Shown: positions 1-9,198 of the stretch, piece by piece | Position numbering within the stretch: the stretch's first letter is position 1 | Layout: every line of letters begins with the position of its first letter | NCBI GenBank assembly: GCA_036674765.1 | Contig: JARVKI010000062.1 | Span: 1-64,000, forward strand | Direction of reading: 5' to 3' | DNA from: Seiridium cupressi | Lineage: Eukaryota > Ascomycota > Sordariomycetes > Amphisphaeriales > Sporocadaceae | Length of the DNA: 64,000 nt | The notes under the pieces: generated by a model | Seen by the model: the letters and a program-made list of their open reading frames with translations, nothing else | Databases searched by the model: none | What the model was told of the DNA's origin: nothing | Position numbers and translations under genes: made by a program

Positions 1-45
1 TGGTTTGGTTCTTTAAAATCACTTGTCGCTATTTCGTCGCCCGGG

Positions 46-53
46 CCCCCCCC

Positions 54-89
<36 letters not shown>
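46..89. repeat. Poly-C homopolymer tracts
   Basis: A run of nine C (46-54) is followed after TG by a run of 33 C (57-89). Such a long pure C run is unusual in a fungal genome and may be a length-uncertain or assembly-edge tract. No gene overlaps it. Confidence 0.9.
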
Positions 90-91
<2 letters not shown>

Positions 92-220
92 ACATGATGG
101 CCCTTGCAGGGCATTGGATGCGCACCCTGGTCGCCAACCCCAACCCAGGCCAACGACCTTGACGATCGCTCGCCTTTGACCAATCGCTAGCCGGGTCTTT
201 TATTCATTAATCTCGTTATG

Positions 221-288
221 CCGCCGCCCATTGTCTGCCGCCGCCCATTGTCTGCCGCCGCCCATTGTCTGCCGCCGCCCATTGTCTG
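221..288 (+). repeat. Four tandem copies of a 17-bp unit
   Basis: Four identical 17-bp copies (CCGCCGCCCATTGTCTG) lie head to tail, followed by a partial fifth CCGCC. They sit about 460 bp upstream of the wall-protein start at 748, in its leader or promoter. Spacers are absent, so this is a minisatellite and not a CRISPR array. Confidence 0.95.
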
Positions 289-747
289 CCGCCTACCCTC
301 CACCCCCAGAAAGATCGTGGCTGCCGCACATCCTTCTTCCTACTTACACCTCGCATCCACGCTTTCTTCACCGTACATTCATTCCCAACAATCTACCCAC
401 AGGACTTCGTTGGCAAAGTCCCCCCATCAGCATTCTGTGAACGCATCGCATCAAGCATCGCTACCAACCTTGAGTATCGACTATTCAAACCGACATTCAT
501 TGACTAAGACGTATCTTTCGCGCACGCGCATATACCAAACGTCGCACACTCGCATCATTCGCCTTTTGGCCGACATATTCATTCGTACTTGGGGATAGCA
601 GGATATCGTCGCATCGGAGCTGGAGAAAGAGATATTTATCTGCGATTGAAACCCGATATTGCGACCTAGCTGTCGTATCATACCACTGACCAACAAACCA
701 TCGAGAACCATTCACCGTGGATCTACCAAGAGCGGCATAACATCACA

Positions 748-1116
748 ATGCAGCTCTCATCGATAGTCACTCTTGCGCTTCTGCCCCTCCTGGCAGTTGC
801 CGACGGCGAGATCAGCACCCAGACTTCTACCACGACACTGTACAAGACCATCACTATTCAGCGCGCAGTCAGCACCTACAGCGCCACCTACAGCGCTAGC
901 TTCAACTCTACGTCGAGTTTCTATCAGCCCACCGGCACTGGGTCTACTTCTGGGGTTCACGCTACCACCACCACCAAGGCCGGCAGCTCCTCAACCTCCT
1001 CGTCCTCGTCAACTGCCAGCCCGAGCATCGACAACGGTAACGGCGCCATGTCGCTCGGCGCTGCCAATGTCGCTGCTGCCGGAATCGTGGGTATGATCGT
1101 TGCTGCCCTTATGTAA
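748..1116 (+). CDS. Small GPI-anchored Ser/Thr-rich cell-wall protein
   Basis: A single-exon gene of 122 residues. Residues 1-19 form a signal peptide (hydrophobic core, ending Ala-Asp-Gly). The middle, about residues 20-95, is dominated by Ser, Thr and short Thr/Ser runs, as in heavily O-glycosylated wall proteins. The last ~20 residues are hydrophobic with small residues before them (Gly-Ala-Ala-Asn), the signature of a GPI-attachment signal. It would be secreted, lipid-anchored and then incorporated in the plasma membrane or wall. No catalytic domain is visible. The ATG at 748 is the first in frame with the signal peptide and follows a C/A-rich leader (ATCACA before ATG). The exact family is not recognised. 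Confidence 0.85.
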   Translation: MQLSSIVTLALLPLLAVADGEISTQTSTTTLYKTITIQRAVSTYSATYSASFNSTSSFYQPTGTGSTSGVHATTTTKAGSSSTSSSSSTASPSIDNGNGAMSLGAANVAAAGIVGMIVAALM

Positions 1117-2429
1117 GTCGCGCCAAGATGCGCGGCTTACTGGGGACGTGGGGTGTGGAGAGAGTATTATGCTTGGTGATTTAAGGTTACGGCTGACGCC
1201 GCACCTTATTATTCTTCCTTTTACAACAAATGTCGATCCGAAATCTTCGATGCGATCATCATTCAATCTTTTCTTTTGTCAAGAACCAGCATCTTCGTTT
1301 TCAGCGCTACAACGACATCATATGCGACGAGACGAACGACTTTGAAGATATCAGTTGACGGCGATACCCCCAAAAAGTTTGCTTCTCTCTCTCTTCTCGA
1401 GATACCCCCGGACTGGATTGCTTCCGCTCCGACAGACGCTTGCGTCTGCTTACACGAAGAGAGAGGAGACTGTCCTCGGGCAAAACAACAACAAAAGCTT
1501 TTACTTCCTCCTTCCCGGTGTTGAGAGTGTTTGGCGTCTTTTTTAGACATCTACACATAATGTTTCAATGAACCAGCAATCAATGCGCACTTGCAACGCT
1601 CTGCCCCACGCAGATTTTGGTTTCGACAAGCCCTACCCACATTATGACTCGGTCCTGATCCACCAGCTTTCGACTACTCCAGGTCACCCATCCCCTTCTT
1701 CTGCCACCAATGCAATCCGACCATTGCGCGAATATCATCTATGCCAACTGACCCTGGGGCTGGTCGCCGAGAGTTGCAGACTTTGGTCTTGCCATCACCT
1801 TGGATGATGGTCAAGTCCAGAGACGAGTTCTATTGTGGACACCAAGCGTGTACTGCTGGCTGGCATTTCCTTTTACCTTTTCAGAAACAAAACGTTTTCC
1901 TTTTCTTTTCCAGAGTCGCAGAGTTGGAGACGCGCGACGAGATAGGAGTCCACGAAGGCCTTTTTCACATTTTGATATTGATACTACTTCAGCGCCTTCG
2001 TGTCGTTGAGATACCCCACATCCACTTTTGTTGTCGTCTTGCTCGCGGGCGAGGACAGTTGCTGCTGCCGTGAGGGGGAAACCCTCCTACAACCAAATCA
2101 TGTAATCACCTGAGCGTGAACCAAAGCCATTTCTGTTGGTTTTTGACTGTTTAACACATTTTGCATTTGCTGCGTTCTGGGAATTTTCTGTCGCATTGTA
2201 TTGAATTGAATGAGAAGATGGGACTGGTGGATTGGTGCATTTATTGCATGGTGTTTAGTGTTGGAATATTTCGGCTGAGATGTAGCTGATGAGAGCTGAG
2301 GAGATGAATTGCATGAGATTACATAAACGTCTATTGGGTCTTCTTGATATGAATGTATCCAATACCTGTGCCGTCTTGGGAACTTCCTAGCAGGCCCAAT
2401 CCCATACGTGACACAACTAACGGCCAGCG
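1117..2429. other. Intergenic region, no gene recognised
   Basis: Convergent 3' space between the wall-protein gene and the minus-strand 2EXR gene. Several open frames of 60-110 codons exist but show no domains, no signal peptide and no splice structure. Some stretches (1375-1420, 1860-1910) are pyrimidine-rich. Confidence 0.5.
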
Positions 2430-3140
2430 TTAGTAGAAAAGTGTCTCGTAGTCACTGTGATATCGAGTTTCCCACTTCTTGCCTACCAACCTTGCTGAAT
2501 CCCATTGTTGCCATTTGCCAAACATTCTGGGCCTCCACACTGACGTTATGCTTGGCTCGTAATTCAATATAACGTCCAACAACCTCAGCCCTTCCAATTC
2601 GTCAAAGAAACCATCTAGGTAATGTCGATGAAGGCCCCACCAGTCCTGGTGGCTTACCACGGCTCTTGTAATATGATTGAGTTGTTCCCCATAATGAGCT
2701 GCCAGGCCTTCCAGGCTCCCCAGAACGTCCAACGTAGGGCCCGACGTGTTCACGATGAGCCATAGGCAATCAGCCGCAGGGTTGAAGTAGAAGGCACTGT
2801 GCGCAATCGTGGCATGCTGCATCATGACGTATTTCGTGAGGATATGGTACTGCGACTCCCGACAGATGAAGAGGGCAATTGGGTTGGCGCATTCTTCGAC
2901 AAGTTCATCCTCACCGAATTGCCACTGAGGCCAATCGCGGATCTCACAGGCTGAAGAGGACAGTCGTAGCGATGGGCAAAAAGTCCGCTTGGTTGCCGAG
3001 TATGGATCGTTGTGTTCCTCGAAGACCACTTCGATTGCTCGGGGTCCCGGCCAGGTCGCTTTCCAGACCATCAGACGTAGTTCTGGGTACAGGAAGCGGA
3101 ATTGGGGGAAGGCGTCGAGTGTCATGTCTTGATTAGACAT
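2430..3140 (-). CDS. 2EXR domain-containing protein
   Basis: A single-exon gene of 236 residues. Residues 10-30 carry the hallmark of the fungal 2EXR family: an aromatic-rich FPQFRFLYPELRLMVW stretch, that is F-x-x-F-x-x-L-x-x-E-L-R-x-x-x-W. A second family feature is the R-x-I/V-E-V segment near residues 35-40. 2EXR proteins resemble F-box-type N-terminal modules and are expanded in filamentous ascomycetes; their biochemical role is mostly unknown. Length is typical of the family. The start ATG lies eight residues before the motif, and the next in-frame Met is only five residues downstream. No introns are needed. Upstream (3141-3450) lies a divergent promoter region. Confidence 0.85.
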   Translation of the reverse strand: MSNQDMTLDAFPQFRFLYPELRLMVWKATWPGPRAIEVVFEEHNDPYSATKRTFCPSLRLSSSACEIRDWPQWQFGEDELVEECANPIALFICRESQYHILTKYVMMQHATIAHSAFYFNPAADCLWLIVNTSGPTLDVLGSLEGLAAHYGEQLNHITRAVVSHQDWWGLHRHYLDGFFDELEGLRLLDVILNYEPSITSVWRPRMFGKWQQWDSARLVGKKWETRYHSDYETLFY

Positions 3141-3873
3141 TGAATGAGATGAGTAGAGTTGAAAAATGGCGGTGGTTTACCTGTTGGCTCATGTACTAAA
3201 GGATGGCAAGTAATGAATCCTATACATAAGATGCGGTCGCTTTTGTATTGTTGATTTCTTGGTTGGCGTTTGGCAGTATATCGTAATGACCTTGAGGCTT
3301 TGGTTCTGGTGCCGGCGGCGCCTGCACTTGCAAGTTTGACGCGGGTGACAAGTGGTGAGTGCGACGCGCAAAGAAACAGCAGGCACGTCACGCCTGAGAA
3401 CTGTATCATCCTTCATAAGGTGAGTATATCCTTAACTGCTGTTATGGTTCAATATCGCCTCATTTAAACCAGAAGCAGGAGCAGCTGTACTCGTTATCAA
3501 ATCATTACGCTGTGTTCCGCATCTAGAACACGATCGGGCAACCACACCACCATCAGTGATCGCTATTTGGGCTATTTTCAGTCCCTTATGATTCACTCAC
3601 GAGACTGTTTATGACACTACGCTTTTACGTTACTTGTTTACCAATCCGTCAACCAACCCACCCGCTTTCTTGAAGAAACTGGCAATACAATCCAGCGTCC
3701 TCTCATCTCTGAACCGTTGTGGTATATACAACGGCTTGCGTGAAACTTTATTTTAGGCCTTATGTTATTTGCCTTATTTCGCCATGAGAAGTCGTCGTAT
3801 ACAGTAAGCAGGGTTGGGAAATTACATAATTTCTAATCTATGCATACTATCATCATCTTATGCTATGTTACAG
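3141..3873. other. Intergenic region upstream of the decayed regulator
   Basis: No intact gene. Near 3784-3800 the plus strand encodes Arg-Ser-Arg-Arg just before a GTAAGC, which may be the relic of the first half of the Zn2Cys6 finger whose second half starts at 3874, but cysteines cannot be found at the expected places. Confidence 0.35.
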
Positions 3874-4377
3874 CTCAAGTGCCCCCGTGAGCTACCACAA
3901 TGTACACACTGTCAGCGACTAGGCAGAGCCTGCACGTATCCAGCACCACCGGACCGTAAATATCTTGCCTCAATCATATCTTCCACTCGAAAGCGATGAT
4001 CGTCATACACAGCAAGTTCCAACGAGGATAGCTCCTATCAGGTTCACGTCTCCCCAACCCACTCGTCCTCAAAAGACTCACAAGCAGATATTGACCGATA
4101 CACATGGGAGTCAAACGTTATTATGCCCGATAGCAGATGCCAAAAAGTGTTCCTCGGACTATATTTTACTTTTGCAATCAACTCTTCTTTGACTTTCCAT
4201 CGCCCCAACTTGGTGCGACGATGGGAGGAGAATGAACTGCCTCTGAAAGTACTCTTGGCTGCATGCGCGATGGCCACTAACTATCACACCTGGAGAGACA
4301 GAACCCATTTCACTCATGGCGGAGCTGATGAAGATGGTACTGAGCTGGTATGCAAATATCCCTCTGTCAGAACATGA
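3874..4377 (+). pseudogene. Relic of a Zn2Cys6 fungal transcription factor
   Basis: After a splice acceptor (TTACAG, ending at 3873) the frame encodes LKCPRELPQCTHCQRLGRAC, the second half of a Zn(II)2Cys6 binuclear cluster, followed by Tyr-Pro and a basic linker. The same frame continues to 4377 and includes LYFTFAINSSLTFHRPNLV and the LLAACAMA element of the fungal-specific transcription factor domain. One TGA (3997-3999) interrupts it between the two domains; it reads as Arg if CGA mutated to TGA. No intact first exon carrying the first two cysteines was found, and the frame ends in the middle of the regulatory domain. The gene is therefore broken at both ends. Its intact ancestor would have been a DNA-binding regulator, perhaps of the adjacent hydrolase relic. 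Confidence 0.75.
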
Positions 4378-4496
4378 CTGAATAATTCGTGCTGTATAGG
4401 ACAAAAGTCCGTGACCACGTTGAGTCTAGATGCAGTTCTCCAATGCATAACATGATAGCAGTAGAATTGATATCAACTATCAGGGGACCATGCACG

Positions 4497-5175
4497 TCTT
4501 CGGATTTCCGCTTTAGAGCGAGGTTTCAACGTCATCCTCTGCGAATGGCCCAGCCAACAAACGCTGTTGCATAAACAGAAAGTCAGTTTCATCCCCGGAA
4601 TGGGAAAACATAGTGACCGATTATGGACTACATCGCCGAGGAACAAAAAGGGTCGAATCTGTCTTTCATCGATCACAGCAAGATTGGCTTGATTGGCATG
4701 AGTTTAGGTGGATATCTGTCAGCACGAGCGGGGACCTTCGGCCACGTTTCGCCCCCCTTATCTGTATCGACGGTGTGTGGAGCTTCTACGATTGCATGCC
4801 TCAGATTACCCCCGAAGTAGTGGAAGCACTTGAGCGTGGTGATGAGAAAGCGTGCAACGTAGCCTTCGAGAAAGATTACATGACATCGACCAGCGTGCGC
4901 GGTTCCACGATCACGCCAAATTCTCGTTCCAGTGCAAAACTGGGTACGAGGTGCTACAGCGAGCTTCAAAGATGACCAGTGAAAGGGGAAGTGGCTGAGA
5001 AGAGCAAAATGCCCGCATCCATCGGCCAAGCAGAAGCAGACGTTTTCTTTGCAGGCCAACCAGGACGCGTTGTAAAAGCCCTGGGCTCAAAAGGGACTAT
5101 ATTCAGATTTGCAGATAACCAGGGTGCCTCAGCTCACCGTTAGAGCGGCGCATTGACTTAATCTGGACCAGAAGA
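4497..5175 (+). pseudogene. Relic of an alpha/beta hydrolase (dihydropseudooxynicotine hydrolase-like)
   Basis: Fragments of one alpha/beta hydrolase lie in order but in different frames. ALERGFNVILCEWP sits near 4530. GLIGMSLGGYLSARAG near 4690-4725 carries the nucleophile elbow G-M-S-L-G-G. PLICIDGVWSFYD is near 4760-4800. EAEADVFFAGQPGRVVKALG is near 5030-5090 and contains the acidic residue. A GASAH segment with the catalytic His is near 5125-5140. At least two frameshifts separate them, and a TAG at 5141-5143 follows the His region where a Gln codon would fit. The order and spacing match the family also seen in bacterial 2,6-dihydropseudooxynicotine hydrolases and related fungal esterases. 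The gene cannot encode a functional enzyme. Its 5' end is not defined. Confidence 0.75.
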
Positions 5176-6104
5176 TCTCAAAGTGGTTCAGCAACGTCGT
5201 CGGGGGAAAGTGGTAAGCAGAGAGACGAAGTCTACATGGTCATCCTACATTTCTTTTGGAATTGAATAAAAGCTGGGCTTTCTGGTAAACATCCAGACAT
5301 GCAGGGAAGAGAAAATATTCACGCAACTTTGAGTAAACATTGCATGAATCAAATACCTTTACTTTCAATACGGATCCTAGTTTCTGAATTGCAAGAAGAA
5401 GATTATCATTAACCATCGGTTATTCCCTGATCTCTATGGTTACACCTCGCTAGAGATTTCAGTTCCCTGTGGTACCACCTTTAACTTTCATATGAACTCG
5501 ACGTGCCTAATAGTACAACCCTCAGAGTGCCATTCCTTCCTGCCAAGCTGGTAAAGGCAAAGATGGAATCGGGAACGACGTTTGCTTCCCCTATCCCGGA
5601 AATCCATCTATGTCAGACACGGTCTCTTTGCCTGTTACCTTGTAGACCACTGCCACATAATAGTAGGCTAGTTGTCAGAAAAAGCATTCCTAAATGGGCA
5701 TCCTACATGCTAACAATGTAAGCGTTTCCGGTTTCTCGAATTCCACCGATAGGGCATTGCCTCATGGCGTGAACCATATGTAGAACCCGGGATGTGCTTG
5801 TACATACAGTCTCGCTTGTTAAATCTACCGTGCCACTTTCTGCTTAGATAAGCTACTACCGAGATCCTGGATGAGAAGCCCAACATGCATTGTCATAGGG
5901 AGGTGCTCAAGCCTTTGATCGATCGGGTATAGTCTACTAACAAAATGTGGGCCGCGGAGCTGATGGGAGCCGGATCCCGGCCTCAACATTTCACCGCTAT
6001 GATGAAGATTGTTCAACTGTGACTAGAGTTTCTACCTTTGCTATTTCCGACGATCTTTTCTGCATCCCACTGCAATTCTATCATCTGTTTAGTCAGGATT
6101 GCAA
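5176..6104. other. Intergenic region, no gene recognised
   Basis: Lies between the hydrolase relic and the esterase gene. Open frames of 60-70 codons show no domain. The last 60 bp before 6105 are pyrimidine-rich and probably belong to the esterase promoter/leader. Confidence 0.45.
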
Positions 6105-7130
6105 ATGTCTGAGACACTAGCTGCTCTCGCGCAAGAGGACGCTCCTGCCCTCCTGAAAATCCGCCTTCCGCTTCCTCATCGTTTGAACTGCTTCGTTAGA
6201 CTCTGGGCTCTTAAGATTCTAGCGTCCATTGTTTACGCAGTTGCTCGGCTGATTTATCCGCCATCATCGTCTATCAGCCCCACTATCACGAAGCGATACT
6301 CATGTCGTCCAGCTCTTCAAAATCGCGTATTCTATCCACCGAATTACAAATCTGGGGACTTGCTACCGCTATATCTAAATATCCATGGAGGTGGATTTGC
6401 ACTTGGCGACCCCCAACAAGATGACGAGTTTTGTAGCATGTGGGCAAAGCGTACTGGCATGTTGGTAGTCTCTCTCGACTATTCGAAAGCCCCCCTACAC
6501 CCGTTCCCCGTCGCAGTCTTTGACATAGCCGCTCTTGCCGACGCCGTTCTTACCGACAGCACCTTACCCATCGACAAAGCCAGAGTTGCAATGGGAGGCT
6601 TCAGCGCAGGAGCGAACCTCGCTCTTTGTGCGAGCCAACTGCCTGATCTGAAGGGCAAGATTAAGGCAGCATTGACGTTCTATCCGATAGTGGATTGGAG
6701 CCATCCCCAACATGTGAAACTAGAGAGGCGTCCGTATAAGAACGGACCGAAGGATTCGCTGGCAGTTGCGAGTTACTGGTTCGACTGGGCATATGTTTCT
6801 TCGGGCCAAAACCGCCGTGATCCTCTCTTGAGTCCTTGCTATGCTAGGAAGGAAGATCTCCCACCGTGGATTTATGTCATTGGAGCGGAGTGGGATATGT
6901 TGCGGCTGGAGAGCCAAGAGTTTATTCATAAGCTTGCGGAACTGAGTGGCTCAGAGAACCACGAGGCCGACTTCGATGAGGGGACGTATAAGTGGACATT
7001 AGCGACGGGATGCACTCACGGCTTCACCCATCACTTTGGGCAGAAGCCTGAGAAGAAGAAGAGAAGGCAGGAGAAGTGCCAACCCATCTATGAAGATGCC
7101 ATCGTGTGGATGGAGAGAGCGATGACATGA
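6105..7130 (+). CDS. Alpha/beta hydrolase fold-3 esterase/lipase (HSL family)
   Basis: A single exon of 341 residues from the ATG at 6105. The HGGGF oxyanion-hole motif (His94) and the nucleophile elbow G-F-S-A-G (Ser167) are both canonical for the hormone-sensitive-lipase family. Asp264 in the EWDML segment and His305 in CTHGF complete a plausible Ser-Asp-His triad. Residues ~33-52 are hydrophobic and could anchor the enzyme to a membrane. Length is normal for fungal family members, which hydrolyse esters of small acids or secondary metabolites; the substrate cannot be read from sequence. It lies downstream of the regulator and hydrolase relics in the same orientation, so it may be the survivor of a small former cluster. 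The tail is Lys/Glu-rich (KPEKKKRR near residue 315). Confidence 0.9.
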   Translation: MSETLAALAQEDAPALLKIRLPLPHRLNCFVRLWALKILASIVYAVARLIYPPSSSISPTITKRYSCRPALQNRVFYPPNYKSGDLLPLYLNIHGGGFALGDPQQDDEFCSMWAKRTGMLVVSLDYSKAPLHPFPVAVFDIAALADAVLTDSTLPIDKARVAMGGFSAGANLALCASQLPDLKGKIKAALTFYPIVDWSHPQHVKLERRPYKNGPKDSLAVASYWFDWAYVSSGQNRRDPLLSPCYARKEDLPPWIYVIGAEWDMLRLESQEFIHKLAELSGSENHEADFDEGTYKWTLATGCTHGFTHHFGQKPEKKKRRQEKCQPIYEDAIVWMERAMT

Positions 7131-7616
7131 GAAAAGTCTGAGATTTAGTGGAATCAACCATGGAAGAATTCTGCTATTTTCATTAGCCTTTCAAGTGATG
7201 TTTTCAGTGGGAAGCCTTAATTGTGTATAATTGAAGCACTCCATCCAGGGCGAAAATACTGGATAATATTGTTCCTGTCATGCGAGATTTAGAATCATGG
7301 GTGGTTAAGAACCAACACAAATATATCTTGGCGATATAATCGTATGCAATGAAGTATATTGGAATAGCAAAACGTTCTAGCATATTTCCGCATTCCCATT
7401 GGTCGGCCGTCCTTTAGGTATGAAAGTCGGGCAACCCACAAATGTACTTTGAATGAGTTGGAAGTGCGGGAAAAAAGATATTATCGCCTCGTCTCTCGTG
7501 AGTCTATATATGTGTTTGGAGCTAACGTCACCACGTGCGGTTGGATTTTCTTCGCGTGTGCCACTCATTCCACCTTAGACATCCTCAGCAGTCTATCCAC
7601 TAGTTAAATTTCTGCA
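7131..7616. other. Intergenic region, no gene recognised
   Basis: A/T-rich 3' flank of the esterase gene, then the promoter of the 7617 gene. Nothing else seen. Confidence 0.5.
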
Positions 7617-9198
7617 ATGGCTTGGTCAATGATTACGTTGCTCTCTGGCTTGTCTGTCGCCTCTGCTCTGGATGTGGCACCGCGAAACCTTGGACCCCCA
7701 ATGTCGTACACCGGCCTTGCGGCGCATTTCGCTTCTTCGGAGCGAGCAACGCTCTTGCCCTGTCTTACTGCTCATTCAAATATCCTTTGGCTACGGTGGC
7801 CTCAACTTATACCGCGCCCGCCTCTACTGTCTTGATTACGATAGCTACGGAATCACCGATTACGACTGTCACCACAGATACTCTGACGTAAGGATTTCAT
7901 TATAATCATATTTCATCAAGATAACCCACTGATCATCCGACTTTCTTGCTTATTAAGTGTGACTGTTGATGCAACAACTGAGTTTACGACCGCTCTCACC
8001 AGCTCCACGTCGATATCTTCATCGACCATCACCGAACAAGAAACTGCGATTTCTACTGAATACACGACGGTCACCACCACCACCACGACAACCAGCAACG
8101 TCTTTGCGAAACGTGATGGCTCTAAACAGAAACGGACAACGGAAGCGGCGCCCAGCTCAGCATCTTCCAAGAAGCATTGCTCGAGCATATATCCCTCGAC
8201 GATCCAGTCCAGCACGACGGCAGCAAGCTCTAGTGCTACGTCCAGCCAGTATCCTTCTTACTCTCATGAGTCTCAGCTGAGCAGCCTCCTATCCCAGGCA
8301 AGCTCAATCATCGGACAGGTCTGCACCTGCCTTGAGACCCCTCAGACGTCTGTTACATCGAGCACACCGCTAGCCACCTCCATGGTCACAGCTACGTCGA
8401 CCAGCAGTGCCACCGCATCTGAGACAGTGTAAGTTGATTTTCTAACTCGATATTGTGTGTCTGTGGCTGGCTGAAACTTCGACTTGACAGCACGACCACC
8501 CCAGTTGTCACATCTATCATTCAAACCACGAACGTGGTCGTTGTGACTGACCTTACGTCGACTACTTCGACCTCGACCTCCACGACCACGATCACCAGTA
8601 CATCAACTGTGACAGCCACAACCTTGTATACGTAAGTTCAAAGCTACATTATGTGCACTTCAATTCATATATTGTCCCACCTTAAATCTTCTATACGCAA
8701 CCCAGTCCCAATCACCCATGTCACCCATAGCTTCACTTTCGCCTACCCAAATGACCACGCCGAAACAACCCCCGAACTGACCAGATAAACTTCAGATACC
8801 CTACCTGCCAACCTGGATCTGACTACACAACGTTCGGTGCTGGTGGTTGCAGCTCCAACTGTTTTTGCGATGCGTCAGTCTCGGGTTACTCGGTCTGTGA
8901 CACTGCTTATCAATGCGGGCAGAACTGCGACAGCGACTCGGACTGCCCAGGTGGCCAGTTCTGCCTGAGCGGCGGGTACTTCACCAGCTGCACAAATGGG
9001 CGCACCTGCGCATCGTCGACGAGCTGTAGCTCGACCTACTCAGCCGCGAAGCTCATGTTTGCGCGGGCCATGGGCGTGCCCGAGGTCGGCGCTGAGTCGA
9101 TGGGAAAGAGGGATTCGGAGACTGAGTCGGTGGCGCCGGTCAGGGTTGGCCTCTTCGCTCCTTTTCTTAGCGGCAACCCGGGGAGAGACCGTGACTAG
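7617..9198 (+). CDS. Secreted Ser/Thr-rich protein with C-terminal Cys-rich domain (one frame break)
   Basis: Four exons are inferred: 7617-7887, 7958-8428, 8491-8631 and 8796-9198. The three introns have GTAAGG or GTAAGT donors and AG acceptors, and all phases agree. The ATG at 7617 starts a clear signal peptide (residues 1-18). The first exon must change frame once between about 7660 and 7800 to reach the Cys/Ser segment (CGAFRFFGASNALALSYC) that leads into intron 1. A one-base discrepancy near the C5 run at 7690-7700 would do this. The middle is a long Thr/Ser mucin-like region with an embedded KRDGSKQKR basic patch. The last exon holds about twelve cysteines (for example GGCSSNCFCD and CDSDSDCPGGQFC), probably a small disulfide-rich domain. 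Family not recognised; likely extracellular or wall-associated. Confidence 0.6.

Larger units (their letters stand above)
1..747. other. Upstream region of the 748 gene
   Basis: No gene recognised. Apart from the poly-C tract and the 17-bp minisatellite, the stretch 290-600 is C/T-rich on the plus strand, typical of a fungal promoter or 5' leader. The long open frames through the minisatellite are low-complexity Pro/Cys reading frames with no domain and look non-coding. Confidence 0.5.

Noticed and set aside
221..288. Possible CRISPR-like array
   Set aside because: Units are directly adjacent with no spacers, and the genome is fungal.
218..598. 126-codon open frame through the 17-bp minisatellite
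   Set aside because: The 17-bp repeat is read in three frames by turns and gives low-complexity Pro/Cys peptide; no signal peptide or domain.
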